From Ichthyophis bannanicus (lineage: Eukaryota > Chordata > Amphibia > Gymnophiona > Ichthyophiidae), in NCBI GenBank assembly GCA_033557465.1, contig CM066051.1:106307026-106371025 (forward strand): DNA of 64,000 nt. Reading direction: 5' to 3'. Positions 31,089 through 41,879 of the stretch are shown here, piece after piece (position 1 is the stretch's first letter; every line of letters begins with the position of its first letter). The translations under genes and the position numbers were made by a program. Under the pieces are notes generated by a model that saw only the letters and a program-made list of their open reading frames with translations, did no database searches and was not told the origin of the DNA.

Positions 31089-32433
31089 GAGACTTCCAGT
31101 TGGGCAATGAGCTGATCGGGTCGTATACAATCAGCTCCGGGTAACCTGCCCCACAAAACGGCTACTAATCTATGTAACAGTGGGCACTACTTCTATATTT
31201 CCCTCCTTTAAGCTACGAGAGACCTTCGGTGCTGGGAACAACAGCTGAGCGGCACGAAGAGCCTGATGGCAGCAAAACCGCCAAGGAAGGAGAAGCTGCG
31301 GGCTACAGAGAGTAAAATGGCGGAGGGAGCGCCGGCTAGCCCAAAGCCTAGTGGCTCCACGGACTTGGTAAAGGAGGTGAGCGCTGCAGTGGTCCAGGCG
31401 TTGGACGTTCGATTTCAAGAGGTGGTAGATCGGCTTCAGACCGTGAGCCAGAGCCTCGTCGATTTTGCAGGGCGAATGGACCAAGTTGAAGCCCGGGTCT
31501 CCGATGTTGAAGATGCCCGGCACACCTTGGAAACTAAAGTGGCAGCCCTAGAAAGCATTGTCAAGCAACAGGGAGACAAATTAGATGAGCTTGAGAACCG
31601 TGGGCGACGAAAGAACTTACGTTTCATTGGAATTCCGGAGAGCGTGGCTGATGGTGCGCTATTTACATTTCTGCAGACCTGGATAGAGAAACTACTACAG
31701 GGAAAAAATGAGGACCCTGTTAAACTGGAACGAGTTCACCGGCTGGGTCAGAGGCAAGAACAACTGCGGCGGCCGAGAACAGTTATTGCTCGGTTCCTAG
31801 ACTACAGACAAAAGGAAGCGGTGCTGAGAGCGGCCCGCGACCGAGGCCCGCAGACACAGCAACAGGACTCGCCACCAATATTGGTGTTCCAGGACTACTC
31901 GGCAATAGTGAGCCAACAGCGGCGAGCATTCTCCGAGGTTTGCACACAGCTCCGGAATCAAGGTGTGCGTTTCTCCCTGCTTTACCCGGCTCGCTTGAGT
32001 GTAGAAATAAACGGGCAGACTCGCTATCTGACAACACCGGCGGCGGCGGCAACTCTGCTGGGATCGACACCATCCCAACTTGCCTCTCCTCCGTGAAACT
32101 GGTGCCGGGCGCTTGAGTTAAGCGGCGCTCTCGCCTGATGGAGTGAGACTCGGGACTTGTTCGGGGCCTGGACTGTAGCGGTGCTCTGCTCCCGATTGCA
32201 AGGGTTATAGTGTTGCACTTCTGTTCTGTTTCACTTGGCCCTGCTACAGTTGGACACAGTGTTGCGATGTTTTTTCTGAGAGAAAGTTTAATGTTTTTTG
32301 CTCCCTTGCCTCACTGTTGCCATCTTTGTTTTACCTCCTGGGCTGGGAGGGAGGGGTGGTCTCTTGGCACTGGTAGGTGGTATATAGCGTACGGGTATAT
32401 GTTGTGGGTTGACTTTGAGAAGAGCGATTTCCT
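31089..32433 (+). mobile_element. L1/Tx1-clade LINE 5' part (5' UTR, ORF1, linker), cut by CR1
   Basis: It starts just after an L2 tail at 31088, holds ORF1 at 31266-32096 and about 340 bp of linker, and stops abruptly at the CR1 3' end at 32434. No ORF2 follows. Its orientation is opposite to the ORF2 copy at 24944, so they are separate insertions. Confidence 0.8.
31266..32096 (+). CDS. L1-type ORF1 protein (coiled coil, RRM, C-terminal domain)
   Basis: The 276-codon frame starts at ATG 31266 and looks intact. Residues about 35-118 form a coiled coil with regular hydrophobic spacing (VVDRLQTVSQSLVDFAGRMD). The RNA-recognition-like domain begins at GRRKNLRFIGIPE (about 112) and includes KLERVHRLG. 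The C-terminal domain contains RPRTVIARFLDYRQKEAVLR and a YPARLSVEI end. This is the standard trimeric L1 ORF1p layout that coats LINE RNA. It has lost its ORF2 partner downstream, so its openness may reflect youth or chance. Confidence 0.92.
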   Translation: MAAKPPRKEKLRATESKMAEGAPASPKPSGSTDLVKEVSAAVVQALDVRFQEVVDRLQTVSQSLVDFAGRMDQVEARVSDVEDARHTLETKVAALESIVKQQGDKLDELENRGRRKNLRFIGIPESVADGALFTFLQTWIEKLLQGKNEDPVKLERVHRLGQRQEQLRRPRTVIARFLDYRQKEAVLRAARDRGPQTQQQDSPPILVFQDYSAIVSQQRRAFSEVCTQLRNQGVRFSLLYPARLSVEINGQTRYLTTPAAAATLLGSTPSQLASPP

Positions 32434-33392
32434 TTAAGAACATAAGAACATAAGACATGCCATACTGGGTCAGACCGAGGTCCATCAAGCCCAGTATCCT
32501 GTTTCCAACAGTGGCCAATCTAGGTCCTACACACCTAGCAATATCCCCAAAAGACCACAGGTTCCACAATGCTTGTACTGGGTCAAGCATTGATATCCTG
32601 GGTCCCTTTTTAATAGTGGTTTATGGACCTTTCCTCCAGGAACTTGTCCAAACCTTTTTTAAACCCAGCTATACTAACAGCCCTTACTACATCCTCCGGT
32701 AACAGATTCCAGAGTTTGATTACACGTTGAGTGAAAAAATATTTTCTCTTATTTGTCTTAAATAGTTTACCCTGTAGTTTCATTACATGTCCCCTAGTCT
32801 TTCTATATTCTGCTAGCATAAACAATTGATCCACGTTTATCCGTTCCACTCCATTCATTAATTTATAGACCTCTATCATATCTCCTCTCAGCCGTCTCTT
32901 TTCCAGGTTAAAGAGCCCTAACCTTTTTAGCCTCTCTTCATAGGAGTAGCCTTCCATCCCCTTCACCAATTTGGTGGCTCTTCTCTGTACTTTTTCTAAT
33001 AACGCTATGTCCTTTTTAAGATACGGTGACCAGAATTGCACACAATATTCAAGGTGCGGTCGTACCATGGAGCGATACAGAGGCATTATAATATCCTTTG
33101 TTTTATTCTCCATCCCTTTCTTTATGATACCTAGCATTCTATTTGCTTTCTTGGCCGCCGCTGCACACTGGGCGGAGGGTTTTAACATGTTATCCACGAT
33201 GACTCCTAAGTCCTTTTCCTGGGTGGTGGTTTCTAATGTGGAGCCTTGCATCGTGTAACTATAGTGTGGGTTGTTCTTTCCTAGGTGCATAACTTTGCAT
33301 TTGTCCACATTAAATTTCATCTGCCATTTGGATGCCCAGTCTTCCAATTTATCCAGATCCTCCTGCAGCTTTCCACAATCCTCTTGGGTTTT
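32434..33392 (-). mobile_element. CR1 LINE, 5'-truncated
   Basis: The 3' end (CATACTGGGTCAGACC, CCCAGTATCCTGTTTCC) is at 32434-32510. The coding part follows to 33392, where a plus-strand L2 begins. Confidence 0.92.
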
Positions 33393-33446
33393 AACGCTCA
33401 AGCAACAAATCACTAAAACCACCAGAACTATATTCCACAAAGCCAA
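32610..33446 (-). pseudogene. CR1 ORF2 C-terminal part
   Basis: The frame starts inside neighbouring L2 DNA. From EDCGKLQEDLDKLEDW it follows the post-RT region: WQMKFNVDKCKVMHLGKNN, EKDLGVIVDNMLKPSAQC, MVRPHLEYCVQFWSPYLK and the terminal FLEERSINHY, where the frame ends normally. The catalytic RT motifs are lost by 5' truncation. Confidence 0.9.
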
Positions 33447-34215
33447 AACAGTACAACGTCTCAGACCTCTCCTCGAACTTCAGGACAGTAATGCAAGCTA
33501 TGACACTCCCACATCTGGACTACTGCAACATAATTTACCACGGGCTACCTGCCACAGAGACCAACCCCCTTCGAACTGCCTTGAACACCACAGCAAGGAT
33601 TATTAAGAAAGCAAAGAAACGAGACCACATCACCCCAATTCTGAGAGACCTACACATACTTCCCCTTGAAGCAAGAATTAAATACAAATCCATTCTACTC
33701 ACTCACAAAGCCATCCACCAAACACAGACCTCCCAGCTCAGCACTCTGCTGCCACGTCCAGCCCACAGCAAATCAACTAGACAAACCTCCAGCAACGCCC
33801 TCACCATTCCCCACAAAAGAACCAAATGCACTCAACGGACCTGCAACAGAGCCTTTGAACTTTATGCTCTGTCCCTCTGGAATTCTCTGCCTAATCACAT
33901 CAGGAACAACGATGATCTCTTGTCATTTAAAAAACAACTAAAAACCATCCTATTCCAAGAATATTTCAAAACAGAAACAGACTCCCACCACTGACTGCAC
34001 CACATTCCCCTACCCCATCCACCATGAACACATGATCAAAAACTGTATTACTATGTCTATGTCCATCTGTTGTCGAAATCATCAATGTTTGTCCACCTGG
34101 TGATGGCCCTACCCCTATATCTGAGTATCCCCCCCCCCTTCTTGTGTTACACCACTTTGACCCGGTGAAAAGCGGGATATAAATACAGTTAAATAAATTA
34201 AATAAATAAATAAAT
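33393..34215 (+). pseudogene. L2-like LINE 3' part
   Basis: The frame 33491-33994 begins MTLPHLDYCNIIYHGLPATE and carries the L2-type C-terminal sequence with WNSLPNHIRNNDDLLSFKKQ. The tail holds CACTTTGACCCGGTGAAAAG, then CGGGATATAAATAC and AAATA repeats. The RT active site is missing. Confidence 0.88.
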
Positions 34216-34560
34216 TGGGGATCTGTAGGAGAGGAGGATGGTTAAGCTGTCATTTCTTATCGTCAATGTGTCTAGACCTTTATCAGATGTTTTTGAGAGG
34301 GGCAGACGTTCAGGTGTTTTCTTGTTAGAATGCAGATGCTGCCACCACAGTGTTTAGTCCTAGGGGAGCTGAAGAGATGGTACTCTTGTGGGGTAAGTTG
34401 GTTTAGTAGGACTGTGTCAGTTTCAGTGAACCAGGATTCTGTTGAGAATATCAATGTGGTTATCGAGTAATGTATCCAAAAGGAGCTGTCTCTTATTTCT
34501 TGCAGATCTGGCATTTAGAAGAGTGCATTTTAGAGGGTGGGTTTCCCTCTCTTATGATAG
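34216..34560 (-). pseudogene. L2-like endonuclease fragment
   Basis: The minus frame 34272-34514 contains FSTESWFTETDTVLLNQLTP and GGSICILTRK, matching the LTETWL...GGG.A segment of CR1/L2 endonucleases. Both ends are truncated. Confidence 0.7.
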
Positions 34561-34626
34561 TGGTAGGGGTATATTTATGGGTATTAGTGGTTTGATTTGA
34601 ATGATATGCTGTGTGGGTGTCAAAAA

Positions 34627-34700
34627 TATTCACCAGGGACATCCCAAAAACCCAGCTGGCCCATGGTCCTCCAGGATTGCAACCCGACTCCCCTGAACTA
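34627..34700. repeat. Short hAT-like repeat
   Basis: CCAGGGACATCCC at the left and CGACTCCCCTGAA at the right are roughly inverted, with CCTCCAGGATTGCAACCC inside, a phrase seen also at 19950. Weak. Confidence 0.35.
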
Positions 34701-35028
34701 GAGGTTGCTCAAATTCCATGCAGCCACGGCCAAATGCTATGCTTAATTTCTGCAAACTCTTTGACACTCTTCTGCACAGGTGCTTTATAAATAAACTGAG
34801 CACCCTTGGAATGACCCCTAAAATGACCGATTGGATTAGAAACTGGTTGAGTGGGAGGTGTCAAAGGGTACTGGTAAATGGAGCTCACTCTGAGGTTAAG
34901 GTCATTACCAGTGATGTGCTGCAGGGATCTGTCCTTGGTTTGATTCTTTTTAACATTTTTGTCATTGATATCGTAGAAGTTCTGTCGGGTAAGGTTTTCC
35001 TCTTTGCAGATAATACCAAAATCTGAAT
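34701..35028 (+). pseudogene. CR1 RT fragment, part 1 (resumes at 36483)
   Basis: The frame 34718-35026 contains FCKLFDTLLH, WIRNWLSGRCQRVLVNG, LQGSVLGLILFNIF and FLFADNTKI (FADD altered to FADN). It is degenerate. The same element appears to continue at 36483 after two L2 insertions. Confidence 0.8.
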
Positions 35029-36064
35029 AGGGTAATTATTATTATTAAGCATTTATAAAGTGCTACCAACCACATGCAGCACTGCACAGACACAAAAGAA
35101 GACAGACCCTGCTCAAAGAGCTTGCAGTCTAGAAGACAAATATACAGGCAAAATAATACGACAGAAACACAAGGGAGGGGATTAAGAATCAAAGGTGGTC
35201 TCAAAGAGGTTAGTCTTGAGCTTGCACTTGAAGAGGGTGAAGGAAGAGATTTGATGCAGAGACATGGGCAGGTTGTTCCAGGCAAATGGAGCAGCAAGGT
35301 TAAAAGAATGAAGCCTGGAGTTAGCGGAAGAAGAGAACGGCATAGAGAAGGAAGGTAGATCACAGGGAGGGGTATAGGGAGAGAGGAAAGGTAAGGAGGA
35401 GCAGCAGAGTGAATGTATTTATGTGTCAAGATAGGGAGCCAGTGAAAGGACTTTACAGTATGACAGTAACGTGGCAGGTGAAGAGTTAATCGTGCAGTGG
35501 AGTTTTAAATGGATTGTAGAGGGAAAAGATGAGATTGAGGGAGACCAACAAGGAGGGGGTTGCAATAGTCAAGCCGGGAGATAATAAGGGAGTGAACAAG
35601 AGTCTTAGTAGTAGAGGAAGAGAGAGGAAAGGACGAATCTTGTTAATGTTGAAGAGAAAAAAGTGACAGGATTTAGCAATTTGTTGGATATGAGATGAGA
35701 ATGACAGGGAGGAGTCAAAGATGACCCCAAGGTTATAAGGAGAGGAAACAGGAAAAATAGGAGCGTTATCAACAGTGATGGAGAAAGGATGGATTAGAGG
35801 AGAAAACCAGCAGCTCGGTTTTGGCCATGTTCAATTTTAAAAGGTGCTGAGACATCCAATGTCGGATAAACAGGCAGAGATACGTGCCCGGAGAGAAGGA
35901 GAAATGTCAGGTGAAGAGAAATAAATTTGAGAATCATCTGCATAGAAGTGATACTGAAAGCCAAGGGATGAGATAAGGGAACCAAGCGATTGGGTATAAA
36001 GGGAGAAAAGGAGTGGGCCGAGAACGGACTCTAGCAAAGGGCCGAGAACAGACACTGAAGGAGC
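35029..36064 (-). pseudogene. L2/Rex-like LINE, 3' half
   Basis: Reading minus from 36055: [20 protein letters not shown] and [18 protein letters not shown] (RT motifs B-C). Later come the C-terminal coding stretch near 35230-35300 and a 3' tail near 35030-35100 (AGCACTTTATAAATGCTT type). Many breaks. Confidence 0.75.
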
Positions 36065-36482
36065 AATTAGAGAATACCCAAGAAGGTGTAGATAACATGA
36101 GAAAGGATCTGAATTTTAATTATATGATACAACTCACTGGAACTCTCTACCTGGAAATCTCCAGTCTACCAATGACCTGTCCACATTTAGGAAACTTCTC
36201 AAAACTTATCTAATTCATGAACACTGGTTCCATCATATAAGCGTCTTCCCTTCTATCCAACTCTCCTTTACTCCCCTTCTACTGCATAACGTAGATAACA
36301 AATGTTCATGTAGATAAGTTATAATGGTTAATAATCATGTAATTACCTATCACTCCCATGATTCATTATGTATATAATTTCCAGTGTTCATTGTGACAAT
36401 CTGTTGTTGAAATGTTCACCGCTTTGTCACGGTGAAAAACGGTATAAAAAAAAAACCAGTCAAATAAATAAATAAAATAAAT
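36065..36482 (+). pseudogene. L2-like LINE 3' end
   Basis: A short coding remnant (WNSLPGN-like, then FRKLLKTYLIHEHW) is followed by a tail with TTCACCGCTTTGTCACGGTG, GTATAAA and AAATA repeats. Confidence 0.7.
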
Positions 36483-36784
36483 CTAGGTGAAGCTTGAAAA
36501 GTAGTTGAGAATTTGGCAGCTGAGATTTAATGCTAAAATATGCAAGGTCATGCATTTGGGCTGCAAAAATCTAATGAGTACAATATAGGGGGTGAAGTAC
36601 TTCTGTCCATGAAAGAAGAATGGGAGCTGGGGTGATTGTTTCTGATGTTAAGGTGGTCAGACAGATAGAAAAGGTAACGGTGAAAGCCAGAAGGATGGAA
36701 TGGCCACAGGAAGGAGGTGGCAGTGCCTCTGTATAAGTAAAAGGGGATTTAGCTCATGCCGTTCTCAAACGTTCAGTGACTTAC
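36483..36784 (+). pseudogene. CR1 fragment, part 2
   Basis: It contains AAATATGCAAGGTCATGCAT and TTGGGCTGCAAAAATC, the KCKVMHLG region of CR1 expected after the RT fragment at 34701-35028. Frames are broken. Confidence 0.65.
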
Positions 36785-36832
36785 ATTCAGACATACTAGT
36801 ATTTTCCTGTCCCCAGAGGTCTTACAGTCTAA
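36785..36832 (-). mobile_element. tRNA-headed SINE, tail half (host of the Harbinger element)
   Basis: CCTGTCCCCAGAGGTCTTAC, AGTCTAA joins seamlessly with the head half at 53617-53738 once the intervening 16.8 kb and one TAA are removed. Confidence 0.8.
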
Positions 36833-36849
36833 GTGGTATGTTTACTAAA
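36833..36849 (+). repeat. Left terminal inverted repeat of the Harbinger element
   Basis: GTGGTATGTTTACTAAA, followed by GGCGGTAAAG and GCGCTAATGTTACC, which also has partial inverted counterparts near the right end (GGTAATGTTAGCACGCGC). Confidence 0.85.
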
Positions 36850-37085
36850 TGGCGGTAAAGTCACTGGCAGTAAGGTCAGCGCTAATGTTACCGATGCTAT
36901 ATAAGGCTGTGGGCGGGCTGGCGTAAAGGGAGCCGTGGGCCACATAACAGGGTGTCCTGACCATTTACCACACGGAACAGGGCACCCTGACCATGAACTG
37001 CGCAGTAACGGCACGTCGCACATCAAAGTGACACACGTGAAGGTGCCCAAAGGGTATAAGGTGCCGTAACCAAAGGCGCCCGAGG

Positions 37086-37232
37086 TGAAAGGGCCCTGAG
37101 TGGTCAAGGCGCCTGTAGGCAAGGTGCCCTGAGGGGTCAATGCAGCCGAGGTGAAAGGGCCCTGAGTGGTCAAGGTGCCTGTAGGCAAGGTGCCCTGAGG
37201 GGTCAATGCGGCCGAGGTGAAAGGGCCCTGAG
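37086..37232 (+). repeat. 66-bp minisatellite, 2.2 units, near the Harbinger left end
   Basis: GTGAAAGGGCCCTGAGTGG, TCAAGG, GCCTGTAGGCAAGGTGCCCT, GAGGGGTCAATGC repeats with few changes. Subterminal repeats are common in large DNA transposons. Confidence 0.85.
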
Positions 37233-37671
37233 GGGGAAGAGGCTGGATAACGGAGCATCAATGGAAGACAATCAGAAGGTGAGGGATGGACAGACAGGTA
37301 GTAGTTTGTAGGCCAGATGATCCCTGTCCATCTCATATTGTAGCCAGTAAGTGGGATGTGGGCCACAGCTGAGGCTGCACACCCTGCCTGTCTGACAGCA
37401 TGGATTGAAAAGGGCATGCATAAAGTAGTTCACACAGAATAGATGCAAAGGTGCCATTTAATAATGGTTTATGGACCTTTCCTCTAGGAACTTATCCAAA
37501 CCTTTTTTAAACCCAGCTACACTAACAGCTTTTACTTCATCCTCCGGTAACAAATTCCAGAGTTTGATAACACGTTGAGTGAAAAAATATTTTCTCTTAT
37601 TAGTCTTAAATAGTTTACCCTGTAGCTTCATTGCATGTCCCCTAGTCTTTCTATATTCTGATGATGTAAAC

Positions 37672-38055
37672 CAGGGGTCACCAACCTGCGGCCCGCGGGC
37701 CGCATGCGGCCCACGAGGTCCCTTTGTGCGGCCCGCGAGGCTCTACCCCGGTTAACATTACGTGCGGCCCAAGGATTCCTGCCATTGTATCCACGCGCTC
37801 GCAGCTCACCGACGACCACCTGCAAGCGTCCCTTCTCCTGTCAGTGTCATCTGTGAAGCTGGACTTTAAGCGTTTGTCTGCTAGCATGAATCATCAGCCA
37901 TCTCATTAAATTCAATAAAGGTGATCAGCCATTGTTTTCATAATTTTGCGTTTGTTGTTTTTTTTCGCAGGGGCGGGGAGAAGGGGGGTGCGGCCCGCGA
38001 GGCTCCCGGTAGTCGGCTGTGCAGCCCGCGGCCCTCTGGAGGTTGGTGACCCCAG
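37672..38055 (+). mobile_element. hAT-type nonautonomous transposon with 8-bp duplication
   Basis: The ends CAGGGGTCACCAACCTGCGG and the inverted CTGGGGTCACCAACCTCC bound 384 bp, with ATGTAAAC at 37664-37671 and 38056-38063. The interior is rich in GCGGCCCGCG and retains the end of a transposase frame. The insertion cuts CR1 sequence cleanly. Confidence 0.93.
37800..37909 (+). pseudogene. hAT transposase C-terminal remnant
   Basis: The frame ends QLTDDHLQASLLLSVSS, then LDFKRLSASMNHQPSH and a stop, followed by AATAAAG. It resembles the last residues of hAT-family transposases, downstream of the dimerisation domain. Only about 35 codons remain, so no activity is possible. The MITE is an internal-deletion derivative of an autonomous hAT. 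Confidence 0.6.
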
Positions 38056-38690
38056 ATGTAAACAATCGATCTACGTTTACCCGTTCCACTCCATTCATTA
38101 ATTTATAGACTTCTATCATATCTCCCCTCAGCCGTCTCTTTTCCAGGTTAAAGAGCCTTAACCTTTTTAGCCTCTCTTCATAGGCGTATCTTTCCATCCC
38201 CTTTACCATTTTGGTGGCTCTTCTTTGTACCTTTTCTAATAACGCTATATCCTTTTTAAGATACAGCGACCAGAATTGTACACAATACGCAAGGTGCAGT
38301 TGCACCATGGAACGATATAGAGGCATTATAATATCTTTTGTTTTATTTTCCATTCCTTTCCTTAAGATACCTAGCATTCTATTTGCTCTCTTGGCCGCTG
38401 CTGCACACTGGACGGAGGGTTTTAACATGTTATCCACGATGACGCCTAAATCTTTTTCCTGGATGTTGGTTCCTAATGTGGAACCTTGCATCGTCTAACC
38501 ATAGTTTGGGTTTTCTTTCCTAGGTGCATAACTTTGCACTTGTCCATATTCAATTTCATCTGCCATTTGGATGCCCAGTCTTCCAATTTATCAAGATCCT
38601 CTTGCAATTTTCCACACTCCTCATGGTTTTAACAACTTTAAATAGTTTTGTGTCATCTGCAAATTTGATAACCTCACTTGTTATATGTCT

Positions 38691-39751
38691 GTCATCACAT
38701 ATAAGAGTTAGTATCCCAGTGTTTGCTAGTTTTATATGTCAATTTGGAAAACTGTAAACATGAAACCAGCACATTGCCATAACACAGCTACAATTGAAGG
38801 TATAGGACCATTCAAACTGAACAGTACAGATCATGTTCATATCTGCCCAGTCACATAGACATGTCCATGGCCATGTGGAATGGGTGTGCAATAGGTCCCC
38901 ATCATATCTTTCAGTGCAGCTTGACAATGACGTCCCAATATTGTCTGAGTACCAAACCAGCCAATGATATACAGGATATATGATGATACTAGGCAAACAC
39001 TTTCTACTGTGGAGGACGTCTTGTGTGTGTTTCATGTGCTGGATAGGGGCTGCCTGGAGATAATATTGCATGCAACCTGTCATCCCTGTCCCAAAGGTGT
39101 CAGTTGCAAAGTGTGAGAGTAGTCAGTGTGGATGTTAAAACATCATTGCCTGTTGTCCAGAGTATTCTGTCACATGACAAATGTGAATGATGAAATATGT
39201 ACATATGCCATCAGACAAAACGTATAACAGTTTCCAGAAGGAACACAATGCTGGCCATGATCACAGCAGTCACATGGAGGCATCTCAATGTCAGCATCAG
39301 TACTGTTCTGATATGTACAGTGCCAATCACACCTCTCACCAGGAACCAATAGATAACATATGTCTGTACAGTGTATCTGTACAATGGTGATAGCGCTGCA
39401 CACACATTGCAATATACAACATATGTGCACCTGGTTCCAGGTCCCCTGTCTGATTACAAGATGAACCTAAGAGGAGCAATGCCATGAGCCTATCCAAGGC
39501 CACAGTCATGCTGCGTGTATGAACAATGGTAGGAAATGGTCAAATGCAATGTGCAACTCACCCATTCCTATCACATGCATACACTCAACATCACAGTCAG
39601 CAATGTCATCAACACTATGGTGTGAAATAACCACATATTTAAATCCCAACAGATACATAAATGGTAAATCACAGACAAGGGGCACATGCAGGCATGCAAG
39701 AGAGGTTTACAGCACGTTATGTAGGAATATGAGGGAACATCACCTATGTCA
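38691..39751. other. Harbinger interior, nothing assigned
   Basis: CA/TG-rich sequence with many CACATG words. Short frames on both strands overlap one another, and none shows a domain. Confidence 0.4.
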
Positions 39752-39755
39752 TATG

Positions 39756-41135
39756 TGTCAATGCCCTCACCACTCTTCTCTAGTTTTAGAGTGGCGTGGT
39801 TATTGGAGGAACCTTCTCCTATCAGCCTTAGCAGCCGATTTCCTTGTGGTGTCTTCTGGGAAATGTAGTACTGCTAAGATGTGTTTGTGCTTCAGGTAGA
39901 AAGTTGTAGTTAAGGCCACCGAGGTAAGGCATATAACAGAAAATTTATTTCGCACAAAAAGATTCAAAGTACCAAATACAGGATTATTTCTGTAGGATTT
40001 GCTCAAGTTACAGCAAATGGTTGGTAAAGTAAACAAAAGAACCCAAAAAATAGCTGTTTAAAGTCTTCTTACTTTCAGAAGCACAGCCTTTGATAGCAAG
40101 GTTGCCACCTTCCTTTTTGTCCTTGCTAATTACAGCATAAAATCCAAACAAGCTTAATCTTCTGTGGTAGTTTGGCTTCTATCAGCCTCAATTCCTTCTA
40201 GGCTGCATTTCAGCTACAACTGAACTCAAAACAAGAAGTAAACATTCAGACTGCCATCAAAAACTCTCAACAGGCTTTTCACATGACAGAGGAGCAAAGA
40301 AAAACTCTTCTAGCAGATAAATTGGCTTCTTGCCGTTTCACAGTTCAAACCACAGGTGGATAACAAGCATGAATCACAGCTTCCTGTTTATCCTTATGCT
40401 TCAAACTTCCCTTTTAAAAACATATGGGAATTTACCCCCACACTGCCTGTTTCTTGTGGTTACCTTTTCAAGGAGGATAATTCTTTCAGGGCTGGCTTTT
40501 CCTCAAGACTTCATGTCTAAAGCTTGGCACAGAGAGCAATCCATAAGGATGTCTTCTTCCCCCAACCCTGCCACTGGCTCTCCCAGCTGCATGGGTTCTG
40601 GCTCACCCACCCGGTCAGACTGCTCAGCTGACAACCTCTCCGGTGCTCTGAGAGCTTCTCCACTTCCAGGCTCCAAGCTCTGCTGCCAACCTGTTGCAGG
40701 GAATTCAGCCCTCTCAGCTCCTGGTAGCTCGGCTCTTCTTCATGAGTCAGCACCTTCTCTACCTCCTTCTCTTCTCCGGTCTCTGCCTTCTCCTCCCTCT
40801 CCTCCTTTCTCTCCCTCTGTATGCTTTAGCATAGGCTTATACCTCCAGGGTTCTAGCCCCACCTCCTTCCTTCCCAGGTGTTGGCAATCCCCCTGCCTTC
40901 TGGTATTTGAGTAATCATGGAACTTGTTGAAGTAAGGGTTTTGGACCTCGTGCCTGTAATCTCTCTCTCTTACTCTATTAGACACTGCATGAAACCTGTT
41001 CCAGCTGGGGTTTTCCTGGTTCTTAGGTGTGGCTGTGGCTTTCTCACCCTGCACTCCTAAAAGGGGACCCTTTACTAGGGTGAATTCTTTACGTTTGTCA
41101 CCTCCCCCATACTCAGGATAGATGACCTTGCCACA
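39756..41135 (-). mobile_element. Solo LTR D (minus strand)
   Basis: On the minus strand it begins TGTGGCAAGGTCATCTATCC and ends GGGCATTGACA (1380 bp), with TATG at 39752-39755 and 41136-41139. AATAAA (complement at 39944-39949) is about 190 bp before its 3' end. The phrase ACTACATTTCCCAGAAG resembles ACTACATTACCCACAAT in the U5 of LTR B1. It is inserted in the Harbinger element. Confidence 0.88.
40503..41135 (-). pseudogene. U3-encoded ORF of LTR D, one in-frame TGA
   Basis: The frame is open from the first LTR base (TGT, Cys), as in LTRs A-C, and runs to TGA at 40503-40505 with a single TGA at 40740-40742. The first part is basic and Gly/Glu/Arg-rich (EGGEGRDRRREGGREG). The end has PMQLGEPVAGLGEEDILMDC followed by SLC, the same acidic-then-MDC[S/T] ending as the other copies. 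It is 211 codons, shorter than the roughly 310 of A-C. The frame also happens to be open for 14 codons of flanking DNA before the LTR. Function unknown. Confidence 0.65.
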
Positions 41136-41526
41136 TATGTTGTCCTGTACCCTCTGTGCAGGCAGGGTAAGTGGCACAACAGCATCAGCACATCAGAGAG
41201 ATATCTTAGTGGAACATATGCAGGCATGTGATGTAAAAAGCCTACCTCTGATACCTCTGTGTATGATGCACCAGTCCCAAATCCCTGCCATGTTGTCATG
41301 TGTATGGAGCTGTACCACAGTTGGCTGTCTGTCGAGCCTCTTGGGCCAATGAGGCACCTTACCACAACAGCAGGAATGGTATCCTGCCAAACACATTCTG
41401 AAGAGTCACAAACAAAGCAAACACACATTTGTTGTTGTAGTTGTGAAACACACAGGATAGTATGCACATTTGTACCCATATGCCCTTCCCCACATATACA
41501 TTACTTACATGATAAGAGCTGCTCAA

Positions 41527-41879
41527 TTAGATGTTGCCGGATTGCTGTGCCCACACGTGTACCCCATGGCCACGTATAGGAGGGCATACAGGATCTTCCT
41601 GAAGATCCGGATTAATGTCTACTGGGATACTGTGCCTGAGAGCAATGTTGTGCAGGATGCAGCAAGCCAAAACTATCTGTGCCACAGTCATGGGTTGGTA
41701 TTGTAAGGCCCCACCAGTCTTATCCAGACACCTGAAGCAACTCTTTAACATGCCAAAGGTGTGCTCAATGACAGAGCGGGTAGAGGCATTGGCCTCATTG
41801 TACCTCATCTCTGCATGTAACCATGGAAAACGCACAGGGGTCAGCAACCAGGCACGACACCCATATTCAGCATCACCTG
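41527..41879 (-). pseudogene. Harbinger transposase, last exon (HARBI1-like)
   Basis: The minus frame reads AWLLTPVRFPWLHAEMRYNE, then STRSVIEHTFGMLKSCFRCLD and GGALQYQPMTVAQIVLACCI-LHN, the C-terminal DDE_Tnp_4 region with the catalytic Glu in the VIEHTFG context. A CTGTGTGCAG acceptor-like site before GGTGATGCTG suggests an upstream intron and matches the G-D-x-x-Y-x-C-R-x-W-L-L-T-P family phrase. I could not find the upstream exons with the first two catalytic Asp residues. It would cut and paste Harbinger DNA with a Myb-like partner. It identifies the surrounding 16.8-kb element. Confidence 0.88.

Larger units (their letters stand above)
37457..38690 (-). mobile_element. CR1 LINE fragment split by a hAT element
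   Basis: Reverse CR1 coding sequence and 3' region (TTTATGGACCTTTCCTCTAG at the left). It is interrupted at 37672-38055 and resumes in register after the 8-bp duplication. The minus frame 37925-38491 includes KRANRMLGILRKGMENKTKD. Confidence 0.88.

Noticed and set aside
40330..40914. 194-codon plus frame over LTR D
   Set aside because: Antisense to the LTR D U3 frame; low-complexity Ser/Pro/Leu sequence.
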